Below, in pieces: positions 39,105 to 48,802 of a stretch of DNA of 64,000 bases. The stretch is from Christensenella sp034926635 (GTDB lineage: Bacteria; Bacillota; Clostridia; Christensenellales; Christensenellaceae): assembly GCA_034926635.1 (NCBI GenBank), contig JAYFQX010000007.1, positions 73,160-137,159 of the forward strand, in the 5' to 3' direction. The position numbers were made by a program, and so were the translations under genes. Every line of letters begins with the position of its first letter. Position 1 is the stretch's first letter. The notes below the pieces were generated by a model, which did not search any database, was not told the origin of the DNA, and saw only the letters and a list, made by a program, of their open reading frames with translations.

Positions 39105-42100
39105 TTGGGAAATGCGATCTGGCCGCTGATCGAAAAAAGCGGCGCATTTGAAGAAGTGAAGAATCATATCCGAGGGGGGCAATTGCCTTGCTCGGCTTTT
39201 GGCGTTACCTATCATGCAAAACCATATTTTGCGCAGGCTGTTAGTAAAGCTGCGGGCAGACCGGTGATTTGTGTCACGGCGACAGAGCAGACAGCTAGGG
39301 ATTATGCGGCGTATGGCGCGGGAAAAGTATTTCCGAATAATGATTTTTCTTTGCGTAGTGTGGAAGCCAAAGGGCGGGAAGAAGAGTTAGAGCGCGTCGG
39401 TATTCTGAAACGGGCGAAGAGCCTGTCAGGTGTTATTTTTGTTTCGGTACGCGCGCTTTTAGGGCGCATGATGCCGCCGGCGCAGTTCGAAAGCACCTGC
39501 CTGCAAATTAAGACGGGTATGCAATATGACCCGCAGCAATTGATGCAGGCATTGGTAAAAAACGGATATGAGCGAGTCGGTACGGTTTATTCTCGTGGAG
39601 AATTTGCACGGCGCGGGGAAATCCTTGATATTTTTCCTTCGGATGCCGCACAACCGCTGCGTATCACTTTTTTTGACGAGGAAACCGAAAGTATTCGTCG
39701 TTTTAACAGTGAAACACAGAAATCGGAAGGAAAGGCGCTGCTGGAATATCTTTTGCCCCCCGCGAGGGAGATTGTGCTAGATGAATCGGCGAAGCAAAAA
39801 TTGGTTTCTTACTTGAAAAAACAGGAGAACGAAAAGCTGTCGGATCAGCTCCTATTCTCTCTGGAAGAATATGGAAATTTTGATAATTCGGACACATTTG
39901 TACCGGCTTTCTATGAACCGGCTTATTTAACAGATTATTTTGAGAACGCTATTTTGTTGTTCGATGATTTTGATTATATGAATGCAGAAGCCAAGCGGAT
40001 CAAAACTGAGTTTGACGACCTGTGCGCCAGACTTGTCAAAGACGGAGATGCGTTTGCGGTGCAAGGGGAGAGCGTGAGTACGCTTACGCCCGTGATCCGG
40101 GGGTGCGAGCATCGTATCATTGATATGGCTGCGGGAAAAAATGCGCGGTTGAAGACGGTTTGCGAAGCCGATATGCAGCTGCGCGCTGCAACGCCTTATA
40201 ATGGGCGCATCGATATGCTGGCTGCCGCGATCAAGGAGAGGCAAAAGCATGGATATTCCGTAGCGCTATTCGCCGGCGGCAAAGCCTCTGCACTGAGCGA
40301 ACAACTTCGCGCAATTGACATCATTGCACCGGTGACGGAAAAACCTTTCAAAGGGGTTTGGATCAGTGAAGAATATATCCCTTATGGATTTGAAATACCT
40401 TCTGCCAGGACGATTGTTTTGGGAGCCAACGATATTTTTGGACGGATCAAGAAAAAAACCGGCAAAAAAAAGGCGGAAAAAGCAGAAGACGAGCTTTTCA
40501 GCGACCTTGCACCCGGGGATTATGTCGTGCATGAGGTGCACGGCAAAGGAAAATATTTAGGGCTTAAAACAATGGAAGCCGGTGGAACCGTCGCGGAATA
40601 TATGGAGATCGAATACCGTGGAGGGGACAAGCTTTATATTCCGACCGCGCAGATTGATCGTGTCCAAAAATATATTGGCGGCGGCGATACACAGCCGCAG
40701 CTTTCCAAACTTGGCGGCAAGGAATGGGAAAATGCCAAGGCAAAAGCGCGTGAATCGGCGCTTAAGCTTGCCTTTGATTTAGTTGAGCTCTATGCCCAGC
40801 GCTTTGAAAGCAATGGTTTTGCCTTTTCACCTGATACGGTCTGGCAGAAACAGTTTGAAGAAGCATTCCCTTATGAGGAAACGGAAGGGCAGCTTACAAG
40901 TATTGACCAGGTAAAAAAAGATATGGAATCCGATCGCGTGATGGATCGTCTTTTGCTGGGGGATGTTGGTTATGGGAAAACAGAAGTAGCGATGCGCGCC
41001 GCCATGAAGGCTATGATGGACGGAAAACAGGTTGCGGTATTGGTGCCGACAACGCTTTTGGCACGTCAGCACCTAAACACATTTCGGGAGCGTTTCCGCG
41101 ATTTTCCGGTTGCGATCGCAGGGCTTTCGCGGTTTTCGAAATCAACGCACAAAAAAGTTCTTGAGGATTTGCGCCGCGGCAAGATTGATATGGTGATCGG
41201 AACGCACAGGTTGCTTTCAAACGATGTGAAATTTAATGATCTCGGGCTCTTGATTGTAGATGAAGAACAGCGGTTTGGCGTTTCCCATAAAGAAAAAATA
41301 AAATTATTGAAGCAAAATGTCGATGTGCTTACCCTTTCGGCAACGCCAATCCCGCGCACGCTGGAAATGTCGCTGGTCGGCATTCGCGATTTGAGCACCA
41401 TCGAGACACCGCCAACGATGCGTAAACAGCCGTATTCTTATGTTATGAAATATTCCGACGGACTTTTGCGCGACGCGATTATCCGCGAAATGAACCGTGG
41501 CGGGCAGGTTTACCTTGTATGCAGACAGATTCGCGAGATGGATCAGTTGATCGCCGATGTCAAGAGAAACGTACCGCAGGCACGTGTGGCAGCAGCGCAC
41601 GGGCAGATGGGCGAAGCTGAAATGGAACGCGTGATCAGCGGATTTATTGACGGGGAATATGACGTACTTGTTTGTACGACTATTATTGAAAATGGGATCG
41701 ATATCCCGGACGCCAACACGATTATCGTTTATGAAGCTGATAAATTTGGATTATCTCCGCTTTATCAGCTCAAAGGCCGGGTGGGGAGATCCGATAAAAA
41801 TGCCTATGCTTATTTTACTTATCTTGGCGACGGCGTCATGAAAGAAGACGCTGCGAAGCGAATGGCGGCTATCCGTGAATTTACCCAGCTTGGAAGCGGT
41901 TTTAAAATTGCCATGCGCGATTTGCAAATCAGGGGCGCAGGAAATCTTCTGGGACCGGAGCAGAGCGGACATATGGCGACGGTTGGGTATGCGATGTATT
42001 GCAAGCTGATGCGCGAAGCGGTGCAAACGGCTAAGGGGGGACGAGTGGACCCGGAGATCGAAACGGCGGTGGAACTCAATGTTCCCGCGTATATTCCTGA

Positions 42101-42500
42101 TACTTATATTGCAAACCAGACAGATAAGATGGATATTTATAAATTGATCTCTAAAATAAAATCTATCAGCGATGCAAAAGCAGCGGCAAATGAAATCACT
42201 GACCGTTATGGCAAAATGCCAAAGGAAGTCAACAACCTTATCATTGCCGCAACGGTGAAGGCCTATGCGCGAGCTGCTGGAATCGCCAGTGTTATTAAAA
42301 AGGGAAATACAATCGAATTAAAGTATGCGGAGACGTGCAGCCCTAATGTAAAAAAACTGTTAAAAATTGCGGAAGAGAGTAAAAAGCGTGTTATACTGAG
42401 AGCATCAGAGCCGCCGGTTCTGGTTTATAAAATTACTAAAGAAATGAAAATGAATGATTTTCTGGAGTTTTTGGGACGCCTGAAACTTCGCCGCAAATGA
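39105..42500 (+). CDS. mfd: Transcription-repair coupling factor Mfd
   Basis: The product is 1131 aa. The UvrB-homology region is followed by the RNA polymerase-interacting CarD/RID domain (LAPGDYVVHEVHGKGKYLGL). The RecG-like translocase has Walker A LLGDVGYGKTEVAM, Walker B IVDEEQRFGV, QLKGRVGRSD and a C-terminal TRCF domain. It removes stalled RNA polymerase and recruits UvrA. The TTG start at 39105 has CGGAG 6 nt upstream and gives a family-like N-terminus; an in-frame ATG at 39018 would lie inside pth. Confidence 0.96.
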   Translation: MGNAIWPLIEKSGAFEEVKNHIRGGQLPCSAFGVTYHAKPYFAQAVSKAAGRPVICVTATEQTARDYAAYGAGKVFPNNDFSLRSVEAKGREEELERVGILKRAKSLSGVIFVSVRALLGRMMPPAQFESTCLQIKTGMQYDPQQLMQALVKNGYERVGTVYSRGEFARRGEILDIFPSDAAQPLRITFFDEETESIRRFNSETQKSEGKALLEYLLPPAREIVLDESAKQKLVSYLKKQENEKLSDQLLFSLEEYGNFDNSDTFVPAFYEPAYLTDYFENAILLFDDFDYMNAEAKRIKTEFDDLCARLVKDGDAFAVQGESVSTLTPVIRGCEHRIIDMAAGKNARLKTVCEADMQLRAATPYNGRIDMLAAAIKERQKHGYSVALFAGGKASALSEQLRAIDIIAPVTEKPFKGVWISEEYIPYGFEIPSARTIVLGANDIFGRIKKKTGKKKAEKAEDELFSDLAPGDYVVHEVHGKGKYLGLKTMEAGGTVAEYMEIEYRGGDKLYIPTAQIDRVQKYIGGGDTQPQLSKLGGKEWENAKAKARESALKLAFDLVELYAQRFESNGFAFSPDTVWQKQFEEAFPYEETEGQLTSIDQVKKDMESDRVMDRLLLGDVGYGKTEVAMRAAMKAMMDGKQVAVLVPTTLLARQHLNTFRERFRDFPVAIAGLSRFSKSTHKKVLEDLRRGKIDMVIGTHRLLSNDVKFNDLGLLIVDEEQRFGVSHKEKIKLLKQNVDVLTLSATPIPRTLEMSLVGIRDLSTIETPPTMRKQPYSYVMKYSDGLLRDAIIREMNRGGQVYLVCRQIREMDQLIADVKRNVPQARVAAAHGQMGEAEMERVISGFIDGEYDVLVCTTIIENGIDIPDANTIIVYEADKFGLSPLYQLKGRVGRSDKNAYAYFTYLGDGVMKEDAAKRMAAIREFTQLGSGFKIAMRDLQIRGAGNLLGPEQSGHMATVGYAMYCKLMREAVQTAKGGRVDPEIETAVELNVPAYIPDTYIANQTDKMDIYKLISKIKSISDAKAAANEITDRYGKMPKEVNNLIIAATVKAYARAAGIASVIKKGNTIELKYAETCSPNVKKLLKIAEESKKRVILRASEPPVLVYKITKEMKMNDFLEFLGRLKLRRK

Positions 42501-42546
42501 CCTGGCAGGGCGAAAATCGGCAGGAAATCACTCTTTTGTAAAATAT

Positions 42547-42575
42547 TTGCAAAAGAATGGCGGCTACTGTATAAT
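42547..42575 (+). promoter_or_regulatory. Promoter of prsA
   Basis: TTGCAA (42547-42552), a 17-bp spacer and TATAAT (42570-42575) are present, the same pattern as the yabN promoter. Confidence 0.75.
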
Positions 42576-42611
42576 GAATCCGTTATTGTTAAGAAAGGAT
42601 AGTTGTTAACT

Positions 42612-43835
42612 ATGAATACATTCAAAAGAATTTTGATGGTAGGTCTTGGCGCAGCGCTTGTGTTTTCCTGTGCGGCCTGCTCTATGGTGGCTGTAAACAA
42701 AGATCGTGACGCATCGCAGGCGGTTGCGGATGTAAACGGCACAAAAATTACAAAAGGCGAAGTAAACGAGGCGGTAGATTCGATGCTTTCCATGTACGGC
42801 ATGACGCAGGAAACATACTCGAGCTCTTACGGCGCAGAACAGCTTACCACTATGAAAAGCAGTATGCTTGACAGTATGATCGACCAGGAAATGCTGTTCC
42901 AAAAAGCAAAAGAAGCAGGGCTGGTTGACGAATCTGACGAACATAAAGCTGAGATCAAAGCACAGTTGGAAGAGGATGTACAATCGCTGAAGGACTCCAT
43001 CCGTTCACAGGTGGAAGCAGATGATACGGTTGCACAAGAAGATAAAGAAAGCACCATTGAAGAACAGTCCAAGCAGTTTTTAACAGCATATGGTTATGAC
43101 GATCTTGACGCTGTCGTGGAGAATCGAATCAAAAATGATGCGACAACCGCAATGCAGGATCAGGTAAAAGCTGAAGTAACCTATACGGAAGACGAAGCTA
43201 AGACATTTTATGACGAGCAGGTAACAGAGCAGCAGGAAGCAATTGCAAAAGATCCGACGAGTTATGCTACCTATAATTCTTCGAGCGTGGCTGTGGTGCG
43301 CCCGGATGATGCAAAATATATCAAGAATCTTCTGCTGATGATTCCTGACGATGTGCAGACTGAGATTAAGACTTTACGTGCTGATGGCGATGATGCAGGT
43401 GCGGATGTCAAACGTGACGAGGCTCTTGCGGAAATTAAAGCAAAGGCTGACGAAGTGCTCGCAAGGGTGAATGCGGGAGAAGATTTTGATGCTTTGATTG
43501 AAGAAGTCGGCGAAGATACGGGGATGAAGCAGGAACCGAATAAAACAAATGGTTATCTGGTTTACCAGGGCGTGAATATGGCTGATGATTTTATAAGCGC
43601 GGCATTGGCGCTTGCAAACGAAGGGGATGTTTCAGGCCTTGTGGCAACGGATTTCGGTTATCATATTCTGAAAAACGTCAAGAACGCAGGCGGCGTGATT
43701 CCGTTCGATGAAATCAAGGATACAATTGTTGAGAAAAAGTTGTCCGAAACGCAAAGCGCACATTTGACGGATACATTGACACAATGGAAAGATGCTGCGA
43801 ATATCACGGTGGATGTATCTAAATTGTCTGAATAA
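42612..43835 (+). CDS. prsA: PrsA-like peptidyl-prolyl isomerase lipoprotein
   Basis: The product is about 407 aa. A signal peptide ends in the lipobox SCAAC near residue 21. A SurA/PrsA N-terminal helical domain (about 35-190) precedes a parvulin PPIase domain (about 230-395) with KNLLLMIPDD, FGYHILKNVKN and a helix AGEDFDALIEEVGED. It folds exported proteins on the outer face of the membrane. The ATG at 42612 is used; a TTG at 42603 is closer to AAAGGA but breaks the signal peptide start. A terminator follows. Confidence 0.92.
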   Translation: MNTFKRILMVGLGAALVFSCAACSMVAVNKDRDASQAVADVNGTKITKGEVNEAVDSMLSMYGMTQETYSSSYGAEQLTTMKSSMLDSMIDQEMLFQKAKEAGLVDESDEHKAEIKAQLEEDVQSLKDSIRSQVEADDTVAQEDKESTIEEQSKQFLTAYGYDDLDAVVENRIKNDATTAMQDQVKAEVTYTEDEAKTFYDEQVTEQQEAIAKDPTSYATYNSSSVAVVRPDDAKYIKNLLLMIPDDVQTEIKTLRADGDDAGADVKRDEALAEIKAKADEVLARVNAGEDFDALIEEVGEDTGMKQEPNKTNGYLVYQGVNMADDFISAALALANEGDVSGLVATDFGYHILKNVKNAGGVIPFDEIKDTIVEKKLSETQSAHLTDTLTQWKDAANITVDVSKLSE

Positions 43836-44079
43836 AGAGATTCATGTTTTTTGGAGGAATATTGGGAGACCCTTTATAGGGCTTCCCGCCGAAATGGGTT
43901 ATCCTGTTTCGCGGAAACGGTATGATTTTGGTCATGCCGTTTTTTCGTTGTGCAAAAATTTTGCGGAAGAGGCATAAAAGCGCGGAGGGATGTTCAAAGA
44001 AAACAGGAGTCTCAAAGCTAACGCGGGGGGATGCAACTGGAATTATGGAGACGTGAAATAAAACCCGATTTTTGTGTTC
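43836..44079 (+). other. Intergenic region between prsA and yabN
   Basis: Beyond the prsA terminator there is a G-rich segment (about 43860-43890, GGGAGACCC/GGGCTTCCC) and a stretch with AGTCTC/GGAGAC near 44010-44050 that could pair. I found no gene and no riboswitch class I could name. Confidence 0.4.
43914..43947 (+). terminator. Intrinsic terminator after prsA
   Basis: The stem AACGGTATGA/TCATGCCGTT, with one G-U or mismatch, is followed by TTTTCG. Confidence 0.75.
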
Positions 44080-44108
44080 TTGCAAAGAAGAACAAGAACG
44101 GATATAAT
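44080..44108 (+). promoter_or_regulatory. Promoter of yabN
   Basis: TTGCAA (44080-44085), a 17-bp spacer and TATAAT (44103-44108) are present. Confidence 0.75.
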
Positions 44109-44160
44109 GCAAAACATTGGAACATACGAGATAAATTTTGAAAGAAACAGGGGAAAAACG

Positions 44161-45582
44161 ATGATACGGGTAATTGGCTTAATGCCGGAGCTTGATTTGA
44201 TGCCGCTGCGGGCGGTAAAAGCCATTCAGACTGCGGACCTGGTCGTTTTACAGAGCGAACGGGCAGAATGCGCGGCGGATGTGCGTGGGGAAAATGAAAG
44301 GGTAATTACATTTGATACGCTTTATGAGGAAGCGGAAGATTTTGACAGCCTTTATGAACACGGTGCGCGGCTGCTTATGGAATATGGGGAAAAGGGCGAT
44401 GTTGTATTTGGCATCATCGGTTCTCTTGCAGGAAACGGTTTTTTGGAGGCAATGAAAACCGCGGGGATTCCTTTTGAAACGGCGGGAGGTTCGTATTTGA
44501 CGGAAGAAGCGTTGCGGCACGCCGCCAGATGGATGAATACGGAAGAATATTCTGTTGTTAGTGCCCGGTCAATAGAAAATGTTTTTTTTGATACATCCAT
44601 TGCGCTTGTGATAACAGAAATTGACAATGATTTTACCGCTGCTGCTGTGAAATGTGTTGTCGGGGATTATTATGCAGAGGAAACAGAAGCTGTTTTTTAT
44701 CTGGGCGGGAGGGCGAGGAGGATTCTGCTCGGTGAGCTCGACCGGATACAGCCGATCCGTACGGGAGGCGTTTTGGTGCTTCCTTCGCAAAAATTAGAAA
44801 AAAAAGAGCGGTATGGGCTCTATGACCTTGTGCGGATCATGAAAATACTCCGGGGCAAAAATGGTTGCCCGTGGGACGCGGAACAAACGCATCAAAGTTT
44901 GCGGCAATATCTTTTAGAAGAAGCATATGAAGTTGTAGACGCTATTGATGCGGATGATATATTCGCCCTCTATGATGAGCTGGGGGATGTGTTTTTGCAG
45001 GTCGTGTTCCATTCTGAGATTGCAAGGCAATGCGGAGAATTTGATATTGATGATGTGGCGACTGCGGTATGCCAGAAAATGATTGGGCGGCATCCGCATA
45101 TTTTTGGCGATGTACAGGCAGAAACAGCAGACGATGTGCTGGTGAATTGGGAAGCGATTAAGCGTGAAGAAAAGAAACATCAAAGCTTTGCAGACGTACT
45201 GCATGACGTTCCAAAATCACTCGGCGCCATGATGCGTGCGTATAAGATTCAGAAAAAGGCGGCGGGGATCGGCTTTGACTGGGATAGCCCTGTTGCGGCG
45301 ATGGAGAAATTAGAGGAAGAACTGGAAGAATGGCGTGCGGAAATAAGCGCGGGAAACGTGGATCGGGCGGAAGCGGAAGCGGGCGATGTATTGTTTTCGA
45401 TGATTAATGTGCTGCGGCTTAAGAAAATCAATCCCGAAGTGGCGCTAAACCGAACTTGCCGTACCTTTACCGAAAGAATGGAATGGATGGAAAAAACTGC
45501 GGAAGATGAGTTGGGAAACCTATCGCTTCCGGAATTGGAAATGCTGTGGAAAAAGGCAAAAAAATATTATGAGAATCGCTAA
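44161..45582 (+). CDS. yabN: Tetrapyrrole methylase-MazG fusion (YabN type)
   Basis: The product is 473 aa. The N-terminal half resembles an SAM-dependent tetrapyrrole methylase fold (MIRVIGLMPELDLMPLRAVK, IIGSLAGNGFLEAM). The C-terminal half has two MazG repeats: CPWDAEQTHQSLRQYLLEEA with EExxE-type metal residues, and GAMMRAYKIQKKAAGIGFDW. MazG hydrolyses NTPs to NMPs. YabN lies beside RQC and heat-shock genes in Firmicutes; here hup and rqcP follow. ATG 44161 has AGGGGAAA upstream. Confidence 0.92.
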   Translation: MIRVIGLMPELDLMPLRAVKAIQTADLVVLQSERAECAADVRGENERVITFDTLYEEAEDFDSLYEHGARLLMEYGEKGDVVFGIIGSLAGNGFLEAMKTAGIPFETAGGSYLTEEALRHAARWMNTEEYSVVSARSIENVFFDTSIALVITEIDNDFTAAAVKCVVGDYYAEETEAVFYLGGRARRILLGELDRIQPIRTGGVLVLPSQKLEKKERYGLYDLVRIMKILRGKNGCPWDAEQTHQSLRQYLLEEAYEVVDAIDADDIFALYDELGDVFLQVVFHSEIARQCGEFDIDDVATAVCQKMIGRHPHIFGDVQAETADDVLVNWEAIKREEKKHQSFADVLHDVPKSLGAMMRAYKIQKKAAGIGFDWDSPVAAMEKLEEELEEWRAEISAGNVDRAEAEAGDVLFSMINVLRLKKINPEVALNRTCRTFTERMEWMEKTAEDELGNLSLPELEMLWKKAKKYYENR

Positions 45583-45599
45583 AAAAGCGCGAATTTGTG

Positions 45600-45628
45600 T
45601 TGATTTATAAAAGTGATTGTATTATAAT
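45600..45628 (+). promoter_or_regulatory. Promoter of hup
   Basis: TTGATT (45600-45605), a 17-bp spacer and TATAAT (45623-45628) lie ahead of the DNA-binding protein gene. Confidence 0.75.
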
Positions 45629-45695
45629 CAGTTTTGTAATCAAACCGCCGGCTCCCCAGCTGGACGGAATTTATTATTTTAAGGAGGGGAAAGTT

Positions 45696-45968
45696 TTGAA
45701 TAAGACTGAACTCGTAGCTGCTATCGCGGCAAAGGCAAATATCTCTAAAAAGGATGCTGACGCTGCATTAAATGCATTTGCAGAAAGTATTATTGATGAA
45801 ATCAAAAACGGCGGAAAAGTACAGATCGTGGGTTTTGGTACGTTTGAAGCAAGACAGCGTGCTGCAAGGACGGGCATTAACCCGCAGACAAAAGAGCAGA
45901 TTAAGATTGCTGCATCTACAGTACCTGCGTTTAAGGCTGGAAAAGCTTTCAAAGACGCTGTAAAATAA
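45696..45968 (+). CDS. hup: DNA-binding protein HU
   Basis: This 90-aa protein begins MNKTELVAAIAAKANISKKD from a TTG start at 45696, with AAGGAGGGG 6 nt upstream. The motif GFGTFEARQRAARTGINPQT with the PAFKAGKAFKDAV tail is the HU signature. It bends and compacts the nucleoid. Longer in-frame starts have no SD. A strong terminator follows. Confidence 0.97.
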   Translation: MNKTELVAAIAAKANISKKDADAALNAFAESIIDEIKNGGKVQIVGFGTFEARQRAARTGINPQTKEQIKIAASTVPAFKAGKAFKDAVK

Positions 45969-45980
45969 GTATTCATACGG

Positions 45981-46012
45981 AAGACGTTCACTGAAGTGAA
46001 CGTCTTTTTTTT
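45981..46012 (+). terminator. Strong terminator after hup
   Basis: AAGACGTTCACT and AGTGAACGTCTT form a perfect 12-bp stem with a 2-nt gap, then T8. Confidence 0.92.
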
Positions 46013-46089
46013 GTGCAAAGCTTCTGATTTGTAAGATAAAGTGTATTGAAATTAAATGTTAAGAAGAAATGAACACACAGACCGGTTTG

Positions 46090-46117
46090 TTGAATATTTT
46101 TCTAGAAATGGTATAAT
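46090..46117 (+). promoter_or_regulatory. Promoter of rqcP-ispDF
   Basis: TTGAAT (46090-46095), a 16-bp spacer and TGG TATAAT (46112-46117, extended -10) are present. Confidence 0.7.
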
Positions 46118-46177
46118 AATTTGGTATACCCGTGTGCTTTTTGCATTGGGATTACAATAAATATGAGGTTTGTGGAT

Positions 46178-46420
46178 TTGAGACTGGATAAATATTTGAA
46201 AGTATCGAGGCTGATTAAACGTCGGACTGTCGCCCAATCTGCTTGTAGCGGGGCACGTGTTTTAGTAAATGGAAAAACACAAAAAAGCAGTTATACCGTA
46301 AAAATCGGTGATGAAATAACAATTGAATTTGGGTCGAAACCTTTAAAAGTACGCGTTCTTGCTTTGCTGGAAACAACAAAAAAACAAGAGGCGGACGGAA
46401 TGTATGAGGTAATAGAATAA
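46178..46420 (+). CDS. rqcP: RqcP-like S4-domain RNA-binding protein
   Basis: This 80-aa S4 protein begins LRLDKYLKVSRLIKRRTVAQ and continues with VLVNGKTQKSSYTVKIGDEI. It matches the Hsp15/RqcP family that stabilises RqcH on stalled 50S subunits. I chose TTG 46178 because the family starts M-R-L-D-K and GAGG lies 9 nt upstream; ATG 46163 has no SD and adds five residues. The stop codon is 2 nt from the ispDF start. Confidence 0.9.
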   Translation: MRLDKYLKVSRLIKRRTVAQSACSGARVLVNGKTQKSSYTVKIGDEITIEFGSKPLKVRVLALLETTKKQEADGMYEVIE

Positions 46421-46422
46421 AA

Positions 46423-47589
46423 ATGAAACTTTGTGCGATTATTCTGGCCGCAGGAAGCGGCAGGCGGATGGAGATTGATTCCAACAAGGTGTTTATTAAA
46501 TTCGAAGAACAAAGCGCGGTAATACGTTGTATCAAGGCATTTGGAAAAACTGATTTATTTTCGGATGTTATCGTTGTTTGTAAGCAGGAAGAACAGGAAA
46601 TTGTAAGACGCAAGGTAGATAAATATGTGCGAGGAAAAGAAAGCATCATAATCTGTGAAGGCGGAAGCGAACGCCAGTATTCTGTGCGTAATGCCATGCG
46701 GTTGGTTCCGGAGGGAACAGATATCATTGTAGTGCATGATGCGGCACGTTGTTTTGTAACGGAACGTATTATCCGTGATTGCGTTTCCAGTGCGATTCGT
46801 CACGGGAGTGGTGTAGCGGCTGTCGCAGCTACGGATACGATCAAGCGTGCAAAAGACGGCATTGTGACAGAAACACTTCCGCGGGAAGAATTAGTATGTG
46901 TACAGACGCCGCAGGCATTTCGTACGGAAATATTGAGAAAGGCATACGAAAAAGCCGATAAAGACGGATTTTTGGGTACGGACGATGCATCTCTTGTGGA
47001 GAGACTTGGAAATAAGGTTCATGTTGTCACAGGTTCGCCTGACAATATTAAGTTGACGACCAGAAAAGACGTCGACCAAGGAAAACAAATTGTAAAACAG
47101 CAGCAATCATCGGATTTGCGGATTGGCAATGGGTTTGACGTACATCAATTTGCGCAGGGACGAAAGCTTGTTTTGGGAGGCGTACAAATCCCGAGTGAAT
47201 ATGGATTGGAAGGGCATTCGGATGCGGATGTGCTGGTGCATGCTATCATGGATGCGCTCCTTGGTGCGGCGCGCCTGGGGGATATCGGCGGTTTGTTCCC
47301 CGATAGTGATCCGCAATATAAAGACATTTATTCGATTAAACTATTGCGCGAGATAGGCGATCTGTTGCGCAAATATGGCTATAAGATTATTAATATTGAT
47401 AGTACGGTGATTATGCAGCGACCGAAAATCAATGAATACAGAGAACAGATGATGGAAAACATTGCGTCGGCGCTCGACATGACAAAAGAATACGTCAATG
47501 TGAAGGCAACGACGACGGAGTATTTGGGAGCTGTTGGGCGAGGAGAAGGCGCTGCCGCACAGGCGGTATGCATCCTGCAGAAGCAGTAA
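46423..47589 (+). CDS. ispDF: Bifunctional IspD-IspF (MEP cytidylyltransferase/cyclodiphosphate synthase)
   Basis: The product is 388 aa. IspD (about 1-226) opens IILAAGSGRRM and contains DAARCFVTERII. IspF (about 229-388) opens RIGNGFDVHQFAQG, with the metal ligands in DVH and GHSDADVLVHAIMD, and ends KATTTEYLGAVGRGEG. Together these catalyse steps 3 and 5 of the MEP isoprenoid pathway. IspE is not here. The fusion is known in some proteobacteria and Clostridia. The gene follows rqcP with 2 nt spacing. Confidence 0.94.
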   Translation: MKLCAIILAAGSGRRMEIDSNKVFIKFEEQSAVIRCIKAFGKTDLFSDVIVVCKQEEQEIVRRKVDKYVRGKESIIICEGGSERQYSVRNAMRLVPEGTDIIVVHDAARCFVTERIIRDCVSSAIRHGSGVAAVAATDTIKRAKDGIVTETLPREELVCVQTPQAFRTEILRKAYEKADKDGFLGTDDASLVERLGNKVHVVTGSPDNIKLTTRKDVDQGKQIVKQQQSSDLRIGNGFDVHQFAQGRKLVLGGVQIPSEYGLEGHSDADVLVHAIMDALLGAARLGDIGGLFPDSDPQYKDIYSIKLLREIGDLLRKYGYKIINIDSTVIMQRPKINEYREQMMENIASALDMTKEYVNVKATTTEYLGAVGRGEGAAAQAVCILQKQ

Positions 47590-47595
47590 AGGCAT

Positions 47596-48783
47596 ATGAG
47601 GAAGAAACACAGGAAAAGAGGAACGTTGAGGCGTCCGATGGAGCCAAACAGGATCCGCAGAAGTAATGTGTGGTCTGTGCTTCGGTATATTATTTTATTT
47701 GCAGCGGTTGGCGCGGGTGTATTGGCGGTGATTCTATTTGGCTTTCCGTTAATAGAGGATCTTGTAAAAGGGGTTGATCCGACGCTGCGTTATCAGCCGA
47801 AGGTAGAAGCCGATTTTAACTTGCAGGATGAGCAGCTCCAGCAATCAACAGTAGTTCCGGAAGAGATGTATCTGCGGGACTATGCAGGGTTTAAGGTGCG
47901 GCTGAAAAATGAACCTTATATTGACGGAAACAGTATTATTTTCACAACACAAAGCGGGCAGGCAACCGCAGGCGAACTGGATAAGGTCATGATTTACAAC
48001 ACCGAAACGGAGGAAGTAAAAGAGTTAGCCGGTACGCAAAAAAAATATGATCGTTTTCTTTCCCCGATGTTATCCGGAAATATTGCCGTTTGGATTGACG
48101 CTTTAGATACTGGCGGCGGACGCATTGTGGGCTATAACATGGAAACGGGGGAACAGTTTTTAATCAAGGAATATGCCTATGCGCAACCCCAGCTTTCTCT
48201 TTCGGGAGAATTTTTGGCGTTTATGCAATGGGCGGGAGATACCACCCAGAGGTTATATGTTTATAATATCAAAACGCGTGAAGCATCGACCGTAAAGCTT
48301 TACGAAACAAATATCGGCAACAGCGCGGTAAGTATTTCTGCAAATGATATGGTATGGGCAGAATATGGGGATGATGGGACTGGAACGTTAAAAAGGATCG
48401 CTTTTGGCGCGGATGGTACCTCAAAATACGAAAATTATGATTTTGGGGCTGCAGTATATAACCCGAAAACCAATGGAAAAGATATTGTGTTTTCTACCAG
48501 TAAGGATATCATAAGTGGTTCGCTGATGTTGTCGGTAGGCGGCGGCACGCCGGTTAAAATTGCGGAGAATGTATTGAATTATGGGCTTGGGAGTAATTTT
48601 GTCGTATATACCAAAGACCAAAAAATCAATGTTTGTTATACGGATGCACAAAGGACGCAGGTCTTGACAGCGGATATCAGCAAGAATATGCTCGGCTCGG
48701 TAAATAACAATGCAGTCTGTTATTATGATGTCACAGATAACCAAGTGGCGGATGAAGTTGTGTGGTATGTGTATTTAGACTAG
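47596..48783 (+). CDS. Membrane-anchored beta-propeller-like protein of unknown function
   Basis: The product is 395 aa. A basic cytoplasmic N-terminus (KKHRKRGTLRRPM) leads into one transmembrane helix (about residues 30-52). The extracytoplasmic part has repeating strand blocks such as GNSIIFTTQSG, SGNIAVWIDAL, SGEFLAFMQWAG and NDMVWAEYGDDG, each followed by a name-value-like loop. This is the pattern of a TolB/WD40-like beta-propeller. No catalytic motif is visible. It lies between ispDF and radA on one likely transcript. Confidence 0.75.
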   Translation: MRKKHRKRGTLRRPMEPNRIRRSNVWSVLRYIILFAAVGAGVLAVILFGFPLIEDLVKGVDPTLRYQPKVEADFNLQDEQLQQSTVVPEEMYLRDYAGFKVRLKNEPYIDGNSIIFTTQSGQATAGELDKVMIYNTETEEVKELAGTQKKYDRFLSPMLSGNIAVWIDALDTGGGRIVGYNMETGEQFLIKEYAYAQPQLSLSGEFLAFMQWAGDTTQRLYVYNIKTREASTVKLYETNIGNSAVSISANDMVWAEYGDDGTGTLKRIAFGADGTSKYENYDFGAAVYNPKTNGKDIVFSTSKDIISGSLMLSVGGGTPVKIAENVLNYGLGSNFVVYTKDQKINVCYTDAQRTQVLTADISKNMLGSVNNNAVCYYDVTDNQVADEVVWYVYLD

Positions 48784-48802
48784 AGGAAAGAAAGGGGCGT
48801 AT

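Noticed and set aside
43980..44070. Possible riboswitch upstream of yabN
   Set aside because: Only a short AGTCTC/GGAGAC pairing is visible and no known aptamer core could be matched.
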